DNA of 16,876 nucleotides from JALORV01 sp035255845 (GCA_035255845.1 DATEZE010000024.1:1-16876); one strand, 5' to 3'. Positions 1 through 6,903 are shown, counted from the first letter of the stretch. Program-made: numbers and translations. The notes: a model not told the origin generated them from the letters alone.

Positions 1-475
1 TCTTCATCGCTGCGGCCGGCGACCGCGTGCCGCGCTTCGTTGCGCGGTGCCCCGAACCACCCGCGGCTGCGTCTTCGACGAGCTGCATCCGCACCCGCTC
101 GCCCTCAGCCCCAGCTACTACTTCCAACAACCTTCCGTGTAGCCGTCGCCGGCCACCGGCCCCGGCGAGCGGTGCATACAGCTGCACTTGCGCCTCGGCC
201 CCGGCGAACCGGGCGAAATCCCTGGCGTGCTTCAGCGGTCGGTCAAGACCCGGCGACGACACCTCGAGCCGCGCGTAGTCCACGTTCTCGACCGCCAGCA
301 CGTGTGTCAGCTGCCGACTCACACGCTCGCAGTCCGCCAGCTGCACGCCACCGTCGCGGTCGATCGTCACCCGCAGCAGTCCGCCCGCCAACCGCTCGGC
401 ATCGACGAACTCGTAACCGAGCCCCTCGACCGTGCGACCGATCGTCTGTGCTCCTGCACTTGCCACTATTGCCAT
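1..475 (-). CDS. rimP: Ribosome maturation factor RimP (C-terminus cut by window edge)
   Basis: RimP binds the free 30S subunit and helps its late assembly in the cytoplasm. The minus-strand reading frame from ATG at 475 runs open for 158 codons to the window edge. It shows the RimP pattern: an N-terminal GYEFVDAE segment at about residues 20-27, LLRVTIDRDGGVQLADCERVSRQL at about 33-56 (two adjoining motifs), and the diagnostic SSPGLDRPLK at about 74-83, followed by the start of the C-terminal SH3-like domain. I chose ATG 475 because the MAIVASAG start leads directly into the conserved helix and an AGGTG lies about 10 nt upstream. In many proteobacteria rimP heads the rimP-nusA-infB operon, so nusA is expected to the left of this window. 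The region near residues 105-130 is rich in Gly/Ala/Arg compared with typical RimP. Identification is firm; the C-terminus is not visible. Confidence 0.93.
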   Translation of the reverse strand, partial: MAIVASAGAQTIGRTVEGLGYEFVDAERLAGGLLRVTIDRDGGVQLADCERVSRQLTHVLAVENVDYARLEVSSPGLDRPLKHARDFARFAGAEAQVQLYAPLAGAGGRRRLHGRLLEVVAGAEGERVRMQLVEDAAAGGSGHRATKRGTRSPAAAMK

Positions 476-513
476 CGCCCATCACCTCTGGCGGCGAGGC
501 CCGTAAAGCCGCC

Positions 514-530
514 GGCTGCACGATGCAGCC
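514..530 (-). promoter_or_regulatory. Perfect hairpin in rimP 5' leader
   Basis: A perfect 7-bp stem (GGCTGCA/TGCAGCC) with a 3-nt loop lies 39 nt upstream of the rimP ATG, just downstream of the terminator hairpin at 543-560 in the direction of transcription. No T-run follows it, so it is not a terminator by itself. It could be an alternative fold or a pause hairpin in the rimP leader. This is seen in the sequence; the role is inferred. Confidence 0.4.
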
Positions 531-533
531 CGG

Positions 534-560
534 AAATAAAAAATGGGCTCAAGAGCCCAT
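534..560 (-). terminator. Strong intrinsic terminator / possible attenuator upstream of rimP
   Basis: On the minus strand an 8-bp perfect stem, ATGGGCTC-TT-GAGCCCAT (543-560), is followed at once by a T-rich tract (534-543: TTTTTTATTT). This is a textbook rho-independent terminator for leftward transcription. It lies between rluB and rimP, 58 nt before the rimP start. No promoter is visible between it and rimP, so either rimP is expressed by read-through or its promoter is weak. Confidence 0.85.
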
Positions 561-694
561 CCGTTGAATTCAACAGGCTTGCGCGATCACGAGCCGAGAC
601 GCTTCATGGCCCTTGGTCCGGCGAACGCTGTCACCGCCTGATCGCGCAACCGACGCCCGCATGGCCGCATCTCGGCCAGCGCGCACTTCGGCAA
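534..694 (-). ncRNA. Candidate structured small RNA or rimP-operon leader RNA
   Basis: A complete transcription unit of about 160 nt without a convincing ORF. A promoter with a perfect TATAAT (701-706) predicts a start near 694, and the terminator at 534-560 ends it. Inside, an 11-bp perfect inverted repeat (TTGCGCGATCA at 639-649 against 579-589, read on the minus strand) encloses a 49-nt loop. A 5-bp hairpin GGCCG-AGATG-CGGCC lies near the 5' end, and a 12-bp palindrome GTTGAATTCAAC (563-574) precedes the terminator. I do not recognise the sequence as 6S RNA, a tRNA or a known riboswitch. It may be a stand-alone sRNA or an attenuator leader of rimP-nusA. Confidence 0.45.
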
Positions 695-700
695 TCGAGC

Positions 701-729
701 ATTATAGGGACGTAACCGCGCCGCAACAA
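701..729 (-). promoter_or_regulatory. Sigma70-type promoter between rluB and rimP
   Basis: On the minus strand TTGTTG (724-729) and a perfect TATAAT (701-706) are separated by exactly 17 nt. The -10 matches consensus 6/6 and the -35 matches 3/6. Predicted transcription runs left through 694-534 towards rimP. Confidence 0.65.
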
Positions 730-760
730 GCGCGCGGCCCGCGGGAAGGCCCTGCGCCGG

Positions 761-2230
761 CTAGTAAGTGCGCTGCGGCTTGCCGCGGCGGAACCGGGCC
801 GGGCGGCCGTTGTTCGGCAGCCCGTGGCCGGCCGCGATGTAATTGACGCTGCTGGTCATCGGGTCGGGTTGGCGCGGCGGGCGATTGCCCTGCGGCTTGC
901 CCTTGCCGCGGCCCTGTCCCTGGCCCTGACCCTGACCCTGATTCTGGCCGTAGCCCTGACTCTGTCCGTAGCCGCTGATCGGACTGTAGCTCTGGCCCTG
1001 CACACCAAATGCCTGTGCCTGGCCCTGCGGCCGACCCCGACCGCCACCCTTGCCACTTCGGCCGCTCTTGCCCTGCGGCTGGCCGCCGCGGCTGCGCACC
1101 TCGTCGATCGAGATGCCTAGGTCGTGCACCCAAGCCTGCACCCACTCAGGCGCCAGCTCATAGAAGCGCCCGCGGGCCAGCGTGCGGGGTAGCTGAATGG
1201 CGCCGAAGCGGATGCGGATGAGGCGGCTGACTGTCAGGCCGACCGCTTCGAAGATCCTGCGGACTTCGCGGTTGCGTCCTTCGGACAGCGCAGCACGGTA
1301 CCAGTGGTTGACACCGTGTCCCCCGGCATCTTCGAGTCGAGTGAATTTTGCCGGACCGTCTTCGAGCTGAACGCCCTCGAGCAACTGCCGGCGCTGGTCC
1401 TCGGTCAGCTCGCCCAGCACGCGGACCGCGTACTCGCGTTCCACTTCGTAGCGCGGGTGCATCAGGCGGTTGGCGAGCTCGCCCGAGGTCGTGAAGATCA
1501 TCAGGCCTTCGGTATTTAGGTCAAGACGACCGACCGCCACCCAGCGACCGCCGGAGACCTTGGGTAATTTCTCGAACACGGTCGGCCGCTCGCCCGGATC
1601 GTCCTGAGTCACGATCTCACCAACCGGCTTGTGATACAGCAGCACGCGCGGCGGTCGGCCACCAGCGGCCTTGCGCTGCAGCGGCTTGCCGTTGATGCGC
1701 ACCTGATCGTTCGGCATTACGCGCTGGCCGACATGCGCGGGTTGCCCATTCACCGATACGCGCCCGGCGACGATCATTTCTTCCATGTCTCGACGCGATC
1801 CGATACCCGCATCGGCAAGCACCTTGTGCAGCTTTTCGGACTGCGCGTTGAGCGTCTGCTTGGCCGCGCGACGACCGCGTTCGAGTAGCTCGCGTGGCAG
1901 CGCCACTTCCGCCATAGCCGCCGGGTTGATGTCATCGCCGTCACCTGCCAGCGGCGCCGACGGGACGGCCGGAACCTGAGCCTGACCGTTCAGCGGCGCC
2001 GGACGCTCGCCTTCGCTGTGGCCACCGCGGCCGCGGCGCCGGCGTCCGTGCGCCCCACGCTGTCGGGTCGCCGTGTCGTCGTCAGCGGTTTTGGCCGCGA
2101 CGTTGCCGTTCGCGTCGCCCGGAGCGTGGTCCGCGGCCTCGTCATCACGCGGCGTTTCGCTCTCGATTGAGGGAGGCACCGGCGCGTGCGCCGCGGTCTG
2201 ATCGTCGTCGGGCGGTAATGAGGAGTTCAT
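761..2230 (-). CDS. rluB: 23S rRNA pseudouridine synthase RluB with low-complexity termini
   Basis: Belongs to the RsuA/RluB/RluE/RluF family, which isomerises a uridine in rRNA (U2605 of 23S rRNA in E. coli RluB). The 489-residue protein has three parts. Residues 1-130 are an acidic to basic, disordered-looking extension with an Arg-rich patch near 62-70. An S4 RNA-binding domain lies at about 132-185 (KLHKVLADAGIGSRRDMEEM). The catalytic domain at about 195-370 contains GRLDLNTEGL, with catalytic Asp at about 237, and EGRNREVRRIFEAVG at about 317-331. Residues 385-489 form a Gly/Gln/Arg-rich tail with tandem GQ repeats. E. coli RluB is about 290 aa, so the extra length is all in the tails, as is common in betaproteobacterial RluB. 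It starts 11 nt after scpB ends, so the two are probably cotranscribed. Confidence 0.93.
   Translation of the reverse strand: MNSSLPPDDDQTAAHAPVPPSIESETPRDDEAADHAPGDANGNVAAKTADDDTATRQRGAHGRRRRGRGGHSEGERPAPLNGQAQVPAVPSAPLAGDGDDINPAAMAEVALPRELLERGRRAAKQTLNAQSEKLHKVLADAGIGSRRDMEEMIVAGRVSVNGQPAHVGQRVMPNDQVRINGKPLQRKAAGGRPPRVLLYHKPVGEIVTQDDPGERPTVFEKLPKVSGGRWVAVGRLDLNTEGLMIFTTSGELANRLMHPRYEVEREYAVRVLGELTEDQRRQLLEGVQLEDGPAKFTRLEDAGGHGVNHWYRAALSEGRNREVRRIFEAVGLTVSRLIRIRFGAIQLPRTLARGRFYELAPEWVQAWVHDLGISIDEVRSRGGQPQGKSGRSGKGGGRGRPQGQAQAFGVQGQSYSPISGYGQSQGYGQNQGQGQGQGQGRGKGKPQGNRPPRQPDPMTSSVNYIAAGHGLPNNGRPARFRRGKPQRTY
912..971. repeat. rluB: 6-bp tandem repeat encoding the GQ tail of RluB
   Basis: Degenerate hexamers of the type CCCTGA/CCCTGG/CCCTGT repeat about ten times, with three near-identical copies at about 924-941. 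On the coding (minus) strand they give alternating Gly-Gln, interrupted by Tyr, Ser and Asn. Such short-unit repeats can change copy number in frame by slippage. Confidence 0.7.
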
Positions 2231-2241
2231 CAGTTGATGGA

Positions 2242-2916
2242 CTAGACAGAAGTGACTGCGGGATGGACAGGGGACCCTGCGGATTCGTCGGAGTGGGCGG
2301 CATCGACCACGACTCCGGCAGAAGCGGCGAGTGCATCCGATGCAGGGGCATCCTCGCCGCGAAGTGCATCGGAAAACTGGAGTTCGAATTCCGGAGCAAC
2401 CGTCGTGCCGACCTCGAGCACGGGCAATTCATCGAGCGAATGCAAACCAAGGTCATCGAGGAATGCACGCGTCGTGGCAAACAACGCGGGGCGCCCGGGT
2501 GTCTCGCGATGGCCAATCTCCTCGATCCAGCCGCGCTCTTCGAGCGTCTTTATTACCGGAGCGGAGACCGTAACGCCTCGGATTTCCTCGATGTCGCCGC
2601 GCGTGACAGGCTGGCGATACGCAATGATGGCCAATGTCTCGAGCACAGCACGCGAGTATTTCGGAGCCTTTTCCGGATTCAGGCGGTCGAGGTACGGCCG
2701 CATCAACGCTGCACTCTGGAAGCGCCATCCCGAGGCCAGCGAAACCAGTTCGACCCCACGGCCGGCCCAGTTTGACCGCAACTCGTCCAGCAATACGCGC
2801 AGCGTATCCGCACCGACTTCATCGTTGAACATGCGACGCAGCTCGCCGAGCGACAGCGGTTGCTCAGCCGTTAGCAGGGCCGCCTCGAGAACGACCTTGG
2901 CCTCTTGTGTCTCCAT
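2242..2916 (-). CDS. scpB: Segregation and condensation protein B (ScpB)
   Basis: ScpB is the winged-helix kleisin partner of the SMC-ScpAB condensin that organises and segregates the chromosome. The 224-residue product begins METQEAKVVLEAALL and has two predicted winged-helix units, at about residues 1-80 and 85-165. It carries the family-typical segments SRAVLETLAIIAYRQPVTRGDIEEIRG (spanning about 88-114) and RGWIEEIGHRETPGRPALFATT (about 128-149). The tail after 165 is acidic and Ala-rich. A GGGAG lies just upstream of ATG 2916. rluB follows by 11 nt. The usual partner scpA is not immediately upstream: a 335-bp stretch without a supported gene separates scpB from a GST gene. Confidence 0.95.
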   Translation of the reverse strand: METQEAKVVLEAALLTAEQPLSLGELRRMFNDEVGADTLRVLLDELRSNWAGRGVELVSLASGWRFQSAALMRPYLDRLNPEKAPKYSRAVLETLAIIAYRQPVTRGDIEEIRGVTVSAPVIKTLEERGWIEEIGHRETPGRPALFATTRAFLDDLGLHSLDELPVLEVGTTVAPEFELQFSDALRGEDAPASDALAASAGVVVDAAHSDESAGSPVHPAVTSV

Positions 2917-3251
2917 CGTCTCCCGTTCCGGAGCGAAACCCGTAATGAAACCGACGTGGCGCCCATGGCCGATGGCCTTCGGGAGCGCGCTCGCGGTGAT
3001 GCGATTGGTGCCTGGAATTCTTGGGTAGCGGAGTCGGAGACCGCGGAGAGCGGCGGGCGTGTCGTTTTAAAGCCTGCCGAGCGCGGAATCGGACGATCCG
3101 GCAACTCAAGTCGGTCGAGGCTCGTAGTCCAGCCTGCACAACCGACGGAAATCTGACTTGGAAGTCAGTTTATCACAGCGAAATTCCACGGCAAGAGTGT
3201 TGTCGCCTTTCATCGAATCAGCCGAGAACTCTTGCGCACGGGACGACCGGC
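2917..3251. other. 335-bp intergenic stretch without a supported gene
   Basis: Short ORFs exist here on both strands, but all are Arg/Ser/Pro-rich frame shadows with no recognisable domain. The stretch should hold the scpB promoter and the end of the GST transcript. The only clear structure is the short hairpin at 3153-3168. No scpA remnant was recognised. Confidence 0.6.
3153..3168 (-). terminator. Weak hairpin after the GST gene
   Basis: A perfect 7-bp inverted repeat (CTGACTT-2 nt-AAGTCAG) lies 83 nt downstream of the GST stop. On the minus strand it is followed by ATTTCC and on the plus strand by TTTAT, so the U-tract is poor on either side. It may be a weak terminator for the GST transcript. 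Confidence 0.35.
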
Positions 3252-3884
3252 CTATGTATGTCGAAATGTGCCGTCGCCATAGGGCGCAGCAATGAACGCG
3301 GGCATCGACTCGGCCGTGGCCGAGTAGGCCGCGAGTCGCGGATACCGACCGGCAGGCACGATCTCTGGCAAGGTGCGCTGAGTGAAGTGCCAGGCCACTG
3401 CGGTGGTCACGCCCGCCTGATCGATCGTGTCGCGGCTCTTCGCGAGTGGCGCGCGGCCGAGTTCCTGCTCGAGGCCGTCATAGGCTGCGATCAATTGGCC
3501 CGTGACCCGGTCGACCCACGGCTGGTGAAGCTTCTCGGGCGGGCGCAGTCCGCGCTCATAGATGATCTGCACGCTCTTCTCGCACGCCGCGAGTGCGAGT
3601 CCGATGATGCGGAGCGCAGCAGTACGTTCCGTCGGCGTTGCGGGAAACAGGCTGCGCGGCCGAGCCAGCACCTCGGCATAGTCAAGGATCAGTGTCGAGT
3701 CCATCAGGACCGTGCCGTCGTCGCAGATCAGCGTCGGCGCCTTGACCACCGGATTCAGTTTCTGGAATTCGGCGAACGTGCGGAAGACCGAGAGCGCCTG
3801 ATGCTCGAATCCGAGGTCGAGCAGCTGCAGCGAAATCGCCACCCGGCGCACATACGGGGAATCCAGCATTCCGATCAGTTTCAC
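3252..3884 (-). CDS. Glutathione S-transferase family protein
   Basis: A 210-residue soluble protein with the two-domain GST layout. The thioredoxin-like N-terminus has MLDSPYVRRV (Ser9 in the usual activation position), VVKAPTLI with the cis-Pro at residue 50, and the glutathione-contacting Asp-Ser pair at 62-63 within LMDSTLILDY. An all-helical C-terminal domain follows at about 85-205. The start is GTG at 3884, because MKLIGMLDSPY is the conserved beginning of this GST subgroup; the internal ATG at 3869 would remove the first strand. The substrate is not predictable, though conjugation or peroxidase chemistry with glutathione is usual for the fold. It is divergent from lexA across a 174-bp gap. 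Confidence 0.88.
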   Translation of the reverse strand: MKLIGMLDSPYVRRVAISLQLLDLGFEHQALSVFRTFAEFQKLNPVVKAPTLICDDGTVLMDSTLILDYAEVLARPRSLFPATPTERTAALRIIGLALAACEKSVQIIYERGLRPPEKLHQPWVDRVTGQLIAAYDGLEQELGRAPLAKSRDTIDQAGVTTAVAWHFTQRTLPEIVPAGRYPRLAAYSATAESMPAFIAAPYGDGTFRHT

Positions 3885-4016
3885 CGCGTCTCGCCTCGCG
3901 CTCGAATTGACCTGCCCATAGGGCTGGCATCTTGCGCCAGTGCGTCAAGCGCTGTCCATCGATGCGGAGGTCCGGGATCGAGGCCATAGATATCGGGCCC
4001 TTGCCATTCTCTTCAG

Positions 4017-4036
4017 TACTGTATACATTGCCAGTA
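4017..4036 (+). promoter_or_regulatory. LexA (SOS) operator upstream of lexA
   Basis: TACTGTATACATTGCCAGTA fits the CTG-N10-CAG LexA box of gamma/betaproteobacteria (CTG 4019-4021, CAG 4032-4034) and keeps the flanking TA on both sides. It lies 22 nt before the lexA ATG and overlaps a likely core promoter (TTGCCA at 4001-4006, TACATT at 4024-4029, 17-nt spacer). Binding would give autoregulation of lexA and SOS control of the genes behind it. Confidence 0.85.
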
Positions 4037-4058
4037 ACGTTCTGCCGAAGGGTTTGCA

Positions 4059-4709
4059 ATGACCCCTGCATCTTCCGCATCAACACCGCTGCTGACGCCG
4101 CGGCAGTCCGAAATCCTGGATTTCATCCGTCAGGCCCTCACCGAAAGCGGCGCTCCGCCGACACGCGACGAGATTGCACGCGCCTTCGGTTTCCGTTCGC
4201 TCAACGCCGCCGAGCAGCACCTGCAGGCGTTGGCGAAGAAGGGACTGATCGAACTCGTGGCTGGTACTTCACGTGGCATCCGTCTGAAGGACAGCGTGCG
4301 CGAACTTATGGCCGCGGCTCAGGAGGTCGGCCTTCCGTTGATCGGCAAGGTGGCGGCGGGCAGCCCGCTGCTGGCGCAGGAAAACGTTCTAGCCCGGCCG
4401 GCGGTCGATCCGGACACGTTCAAGCCACGCGCCGATTACCTACTCGAGGTGCGCGGCATGAGCATGCGCGACGCCGGCATCCTCGACGGCGACTGGCTGG
4501 CCGTACACAAGCGCTCGCAGGCGCAGTCCGGGCAGATTGTCGTGGCTCGTCTTGGCGATGACGTGACCGTGAAGCGCCTGAAGCTGAAAGGCGCACGCGC
4601 AGAACTGATCGCCGAGAATCCGGACTTCGAGCCGATCATCGTCGACCTGCGGCGTGAGCCGTTCGCCATCGAGGGCATTGCCGTCGGGGTGATACGACCG
4701 GCGCTCTGA
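4059..4709 (+). CDS. lexA: LexA repressor (SOS response regulator, self-cleaving)
   Basis: LexA represses DNA-damage genes and cuts itself when bound to RecA filaments. The 216-residue protein has an N-terminal winged-helix domain (about residues 11-77; LTPRQSEILDFI and PTRDEIARAFGF). The Ala100-Gly101 cleavage site sits in KVAAGSP. The S24-like protease domain carries catalytic Ser135 (GMSM) and Lys172 (VTVKRL). These match E. coli A84-G85, S119 and K156 with a constant offset of 16, caused by a longer N-terminus and linker. ATG 4059 is used because it follows the LexA box closely. imuA starts 57 nt downstream on the same strand, with no LexA box of its own, so both probably form one SOS operon. 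Confidence 0.97.
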   Translation: MTPASSASTPLLTPRQSEILDFIRQALTESGAPPTRDEIARAFGFRSLNAAEQHLQALAKKGLIELVAGTSRGIRLKDSVRELMAAAQEVGLPLIGKVAAGSPLLAQENVLARPAVDPDTFKPRADYLLEVRGMSMRDAGILDGDWLAVHKRSQAQSGQIVVARLGDDVTVKRLKLKGARAELIAENPDFEPIIVDLRREPFAIEGIAVGVIRPAL

Positions 4710-4766
4710 AGTCCGCTCGATCCGCGCGCATCACCTCACTCTTCAACCATCCTCAGGAAGACGCAG

Positions 4767-5579
4767 ATGCGTGCGGCCACGGAGTTGCTTTCCCTGTTGC
4801 AAACCGCCGGTGGTATGCCGCTGTGGCGCGCGGATGAACTGCCAGTCGACGACGCAGGCGGTTCGATACTGCCGAGCGGCTTTGCCGAACTGGACCATGA
4901 ACTGCCCGGCGGGGGCTGGCCGCAGGGGCAACTGATCGAACTGCTGACCGACGACGCCGGTATCGGTGAACTCTCGCTGCTGGCGCCGGCATTGGCGCAA
5001 TCGCGCCGCTGCACGGTGTGGGTACTGCCGGTCGATGCAGCGCGCGCCATGTCACGTCCGTCCGAGCCGCAGGGGGCCAATGCATCAATGCCTTATGCGC
5101 CGGCACTGGCTACCGCGGGGCTGGATCTCGCGCGCACCATCTTCGTCAAACCGGCAACCCCACGCGAAAGCCTGTGGGCCGTCGAGCAGTCGCTGCGCGC
5201 ACGCCATCTTGGCGCCGTGGTTGGCTGGCTACCGCACACCAGCGGCGATGGCGACTTCCGCGCGCTACGTCGCCTGCACCTGCTGGCGCAGACTCACCAG
5301 GCGATGGCTTTCGTGCTGCGCTCGGTGCGTCAAGCGCAGGCGCCCTCGCCCGCCGTGCTGCGGCTGCAATTGGCCAGCGAGGGTGCGCAGCTCGCCATCA
5401 CGCTGCTGAAGCGACGCGGTCGTCCGTTGCTTGAACCGATCGTGCTAAAGCTGCGGCCGCCGCACTGGAGCAACGCACTCAATCCGCAGCCGGCATCAAC
5501 GGCCGTGACGCTCGCCGCATTACTGGTGAATGGGCGCGCGCCAAGTGTCCATCATCTGTCGACACCGGTGGCTGCATAG
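4767..5579 (+). CDS. imuA: Translesion synthesis accessory protein ImuA
   Basis: ImuA is a RecA/SulA-like protein of the SOS mutagenesis complex, in which it works with ImuB and the polymerase DnaE2 (ImuC). The 270-residue product has the family-typical segment GGSILPSGFAELDHELPGGG (residues 31-50), followed by WPQGQLIELL. At about 60-70, where RecA has a Walker A loop, it has TDDAGIGELS, which lacks the GKT/S lysine, as ImuA proteins generally do. A Pro/Arg-rich C-terminal part includes VLKLRPPHW. AGGAAG about 8 nt upstream supports ATG 4767. It lies 57 nt behind lexA, which suggests SOS control. The normal followers imuB and dnaE2 are absent; an unrelated ATP-grasp gene follows instead. Confidence 0.85.
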   Translation: MRAATELLSLLQTAGGMPLWRADELPVDDAGGSILPSGFAELDHELPGGGWPQGQLIELLTDDAGIGELSLLAPALAQSRRCTVWVLPVDAARAMSRPSEPQGANASMPYAPALATAGLDLARTIFVKPATPRESLWAVEQSLRARHLGAVVGWLPHTSGDGDFRALRRLHLLAQTHQAMAFVLRSVRQAQAPSPAVLRLQLASEGAQLAITLLKRRGRPLLEPIVLKLRPPHWSNALNPQPASTAVTLAALLVNGRAPSVHHLSTPVAA

Positions 5580-5671
5580 CACCAAGCCTACGGCATAAGA
5601 CTATGACCTTTTGTTATAGCGCCACAATCGATTCAAAGAACAAGATTGGGTTTGGCCTTCAGAGACTACAG

Positions 5672-5703
5672 ATGCTCAAGCCGAAAATTTACGTCATTCA
5701 CGG
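5672..5703 (+). other. Displaced first codons of the ATP-grasp gene (frameshift)
   Basis: Reading from ATG 5672 gives MLKPKIYVIH, a typical first beta-strand of the RimK-like family. At 5702-5703 only two bases (GG) remain before codon AAC at 5704, from where the other frame continues NDAWVQPLRAAF. One missing base, for example in a GAG codon, would join the two into a single protein of about 321 residues. No ATG or GTG start lies upstream in the downstream frame, which is closed by TAG at 5617-5619. Confidence 0.65.
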
Positions 5704-5724
5704 AACGACGCCTGGGTACAACCG

Positions 5725-6636
5725 TTGCGCGCGGCCTTTTCCGAGATCGACGCTCCCTTTCAGGAGTGGTTCATCAGCGAGGGCTTGCTCGACTTGTCCG
5801 AGGTGCCACCGGTCGGCATTTTCTACAACCGGATGAGTGCTTCATCGCACACGCGCGACCATCGTTTCGCCGCCGAGCTCACTGGCGGCGTGCTCGCATG
5901 GCTCGAATCCCACAACCGCAAGATCGTGAACAATGGACGCGCGCTGCAACTCGAGATCAGCAAGATCGCGCAGTACCGGGCGCTGGCTGACTTCGGCATT
6001 CGCACGCCGCGCACGATCGCGGCGGTCGGTCGTGACCAAATCCTCAACGCGGCGCGACGCATGAACGGACCGTTCATCACAAAGCACAACCGCGCGGGGA
6101 AGGGTCTCGGTGTAAAACTGTTTCACTCCGTCGAGGCGCTTCGGGAGTACCTCGCGACGCCTGCTTTCGAACCATCCGTAGACGGCATCACGCTGATCCA
6201 GGAATTCATCCAGGCGCCCGAGCCGTTCATCACGCGGGTCGAGTTCGTGGGCGGCACATTCCTATACGCGGTGCGCGTCGACACCTCGCTGGGCTTCGAG
6301 CTCTGCCCCGCCGATGTATGCCAGGTCGGCGATGCGTTTTGCCCTGCCGGCGTCACCGCAGCGCCGCAGTTCCGGATACTGAAAGGCTTTTCGCACCCTC
6401 TCATAGAGCGCTACCTGCGGTTTCTCGCGGCCAACGGCATCGGCATCGCGGGCATCGAATTCATTACTGATCGCGAGGGTGAGATCTATACCTACGACGT
6501 GAACACCAACACCAACTACAACGCCACCGCCGAAGCGGAGGCGGGCATTTACGGGATGCGCACTATCGCGCGTTATCTCGAACGCGAGCGGCGTGCACTC
6601 GAGGAAGACACGCGGACGGTCGCGGTAGCCGCCTGA
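5725..6636 (+). CDS. RimK-like ATP-grasp ligase (5' end apparently frameshifted)
   Basis: ATP-grasp enzymes use ATP to activate a carboxylate and join it to an amine; RimK relatives ligate amino acids such as glutamate to peptides or proteins. The first possible start in this frame is TTG 5725, giving 303 residues. Seen in this numbering: GIFYNRMSASSHTR at about 31-44, the nucleotide lysine and Gly-rich loop FITKHNRAGKGLGV (117-130), the hinge glutamate in LIQEFIQAP (157-165), and the metal-ligand region YDVNTNTNYN (267-276). The N-terminal strand lies in another frame (5672-5703), so the gene is probably frameshifted near 5702. It follows imuA by 92-145 nt on the same strand and could be in the SOS operon. 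The substrate is unknown. The body is intact, so a sequence error or a translated variant are both possible. Confidence 0.82.
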   Translation: MRAAFSEIDAPFQEWFISEGLLDLSEVPPVGIFYNRMSASSHTRDHRFAAELTGGVLAWLESHNRKIVNNGRALQLEISKIAQYRALADFGIRTPRTIAAVGRDQILNAARRMNGPFITKHNRAGKGLGVKLFHSVEALREYLATPAFEPSVDGITLIQEFIQAPEPFITRVEFVGGTFLYAVRVDTSLGFELCPADVCQVGDAFCPAGVTAAPQFRILKGFSHPLIERYLRFLAANGIGIAGIEFITDREGEIYTYDVNTNTNYNATAEAEAGIYGMRTIARYLERERRALEEDTRTVAVAA

Positions 6637-6645
6637 CGGCGGGCT
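6627..6645 (+). terminator. GC-rich hairpin over the ATP-grasp stop codon
   Basis: AGCCGCC-TGAC-GGCGGGCT forms a 7-bp GC stem with one bulged base, with the TGA stop in the loop. It is followed by TAATT rather than a full T-run. It may slow or end transcription from either side, since the tRNA transcript arrives from the opposite direction. It is weak as a terminator. Confidence 0.35.
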
Positions 6646-6720
6646 TAATTGAGGAGCGTTTTCAGATCAGGATCGGCGGACCAAAACGGTATCCGCAATC
6701 GTTGAGACTTGTTCTGGGGA

Positions 6721-6797
6721 TGGGGTGGCTGATGGGACTCGAACCCACGACAACCGGAATCACAATCCGGGACTCTACCAACTGAGCTACAGCCACC
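6721..6797 (-). tRNA. tRNA-His (anticodon GTG)
   Basis: A 77-nt cloverleaf on the minus strand with an encoded CCA end. It has the extra 5' G (G-1) opposite C73 that identifies tRNA-His, the anticodon loop TTGTGAT with anticodon GTG, a D-arm AGCTCAGTTGGTAGAG and a T-arm with GGTTCGAGTCC. It is the last of three tRNAs and starts 12 nt after tRNA-Arg. Confidence 0.97.
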
Positions 6798-6809
6798 ACT
6801 CAAGAAGAC

Positions 6810-6886
<77 letters not shown>

Positions 6887-6903
6887 ATCGAAACTCGCCG
6901 GGT

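Noticed and set aside
534..694. The RNA unit before rimP as 6S RNA or an initiator tRNA (metY, as in E. coli)
   Set aside because: No cloverleaf, no CCA and no match to the 6S conserved segments could be recognised by eye.
2252..3028. A 258-codon plus-strand frame opposite scpB
   Set aside because: Ser/Arg/Pro-rich shadow of scpB with no domain.
3150..3172. Hairpin with TTCCAA resembling a tRNA-Gly anticodon arm
   Set aside because: The loop has six instead of seven bases and no acceptor, D or T arm surrounds it, so it is not a tRNA or a clear attachment-site remnant.
3021..3989. A 322-codon plus-strand frame opposite the GST gene
   Set aside because: Its composition is Arg/His-rich with no recognisable motif, and it runs through the GST coding region; the GST motifs decide for the minus strand.
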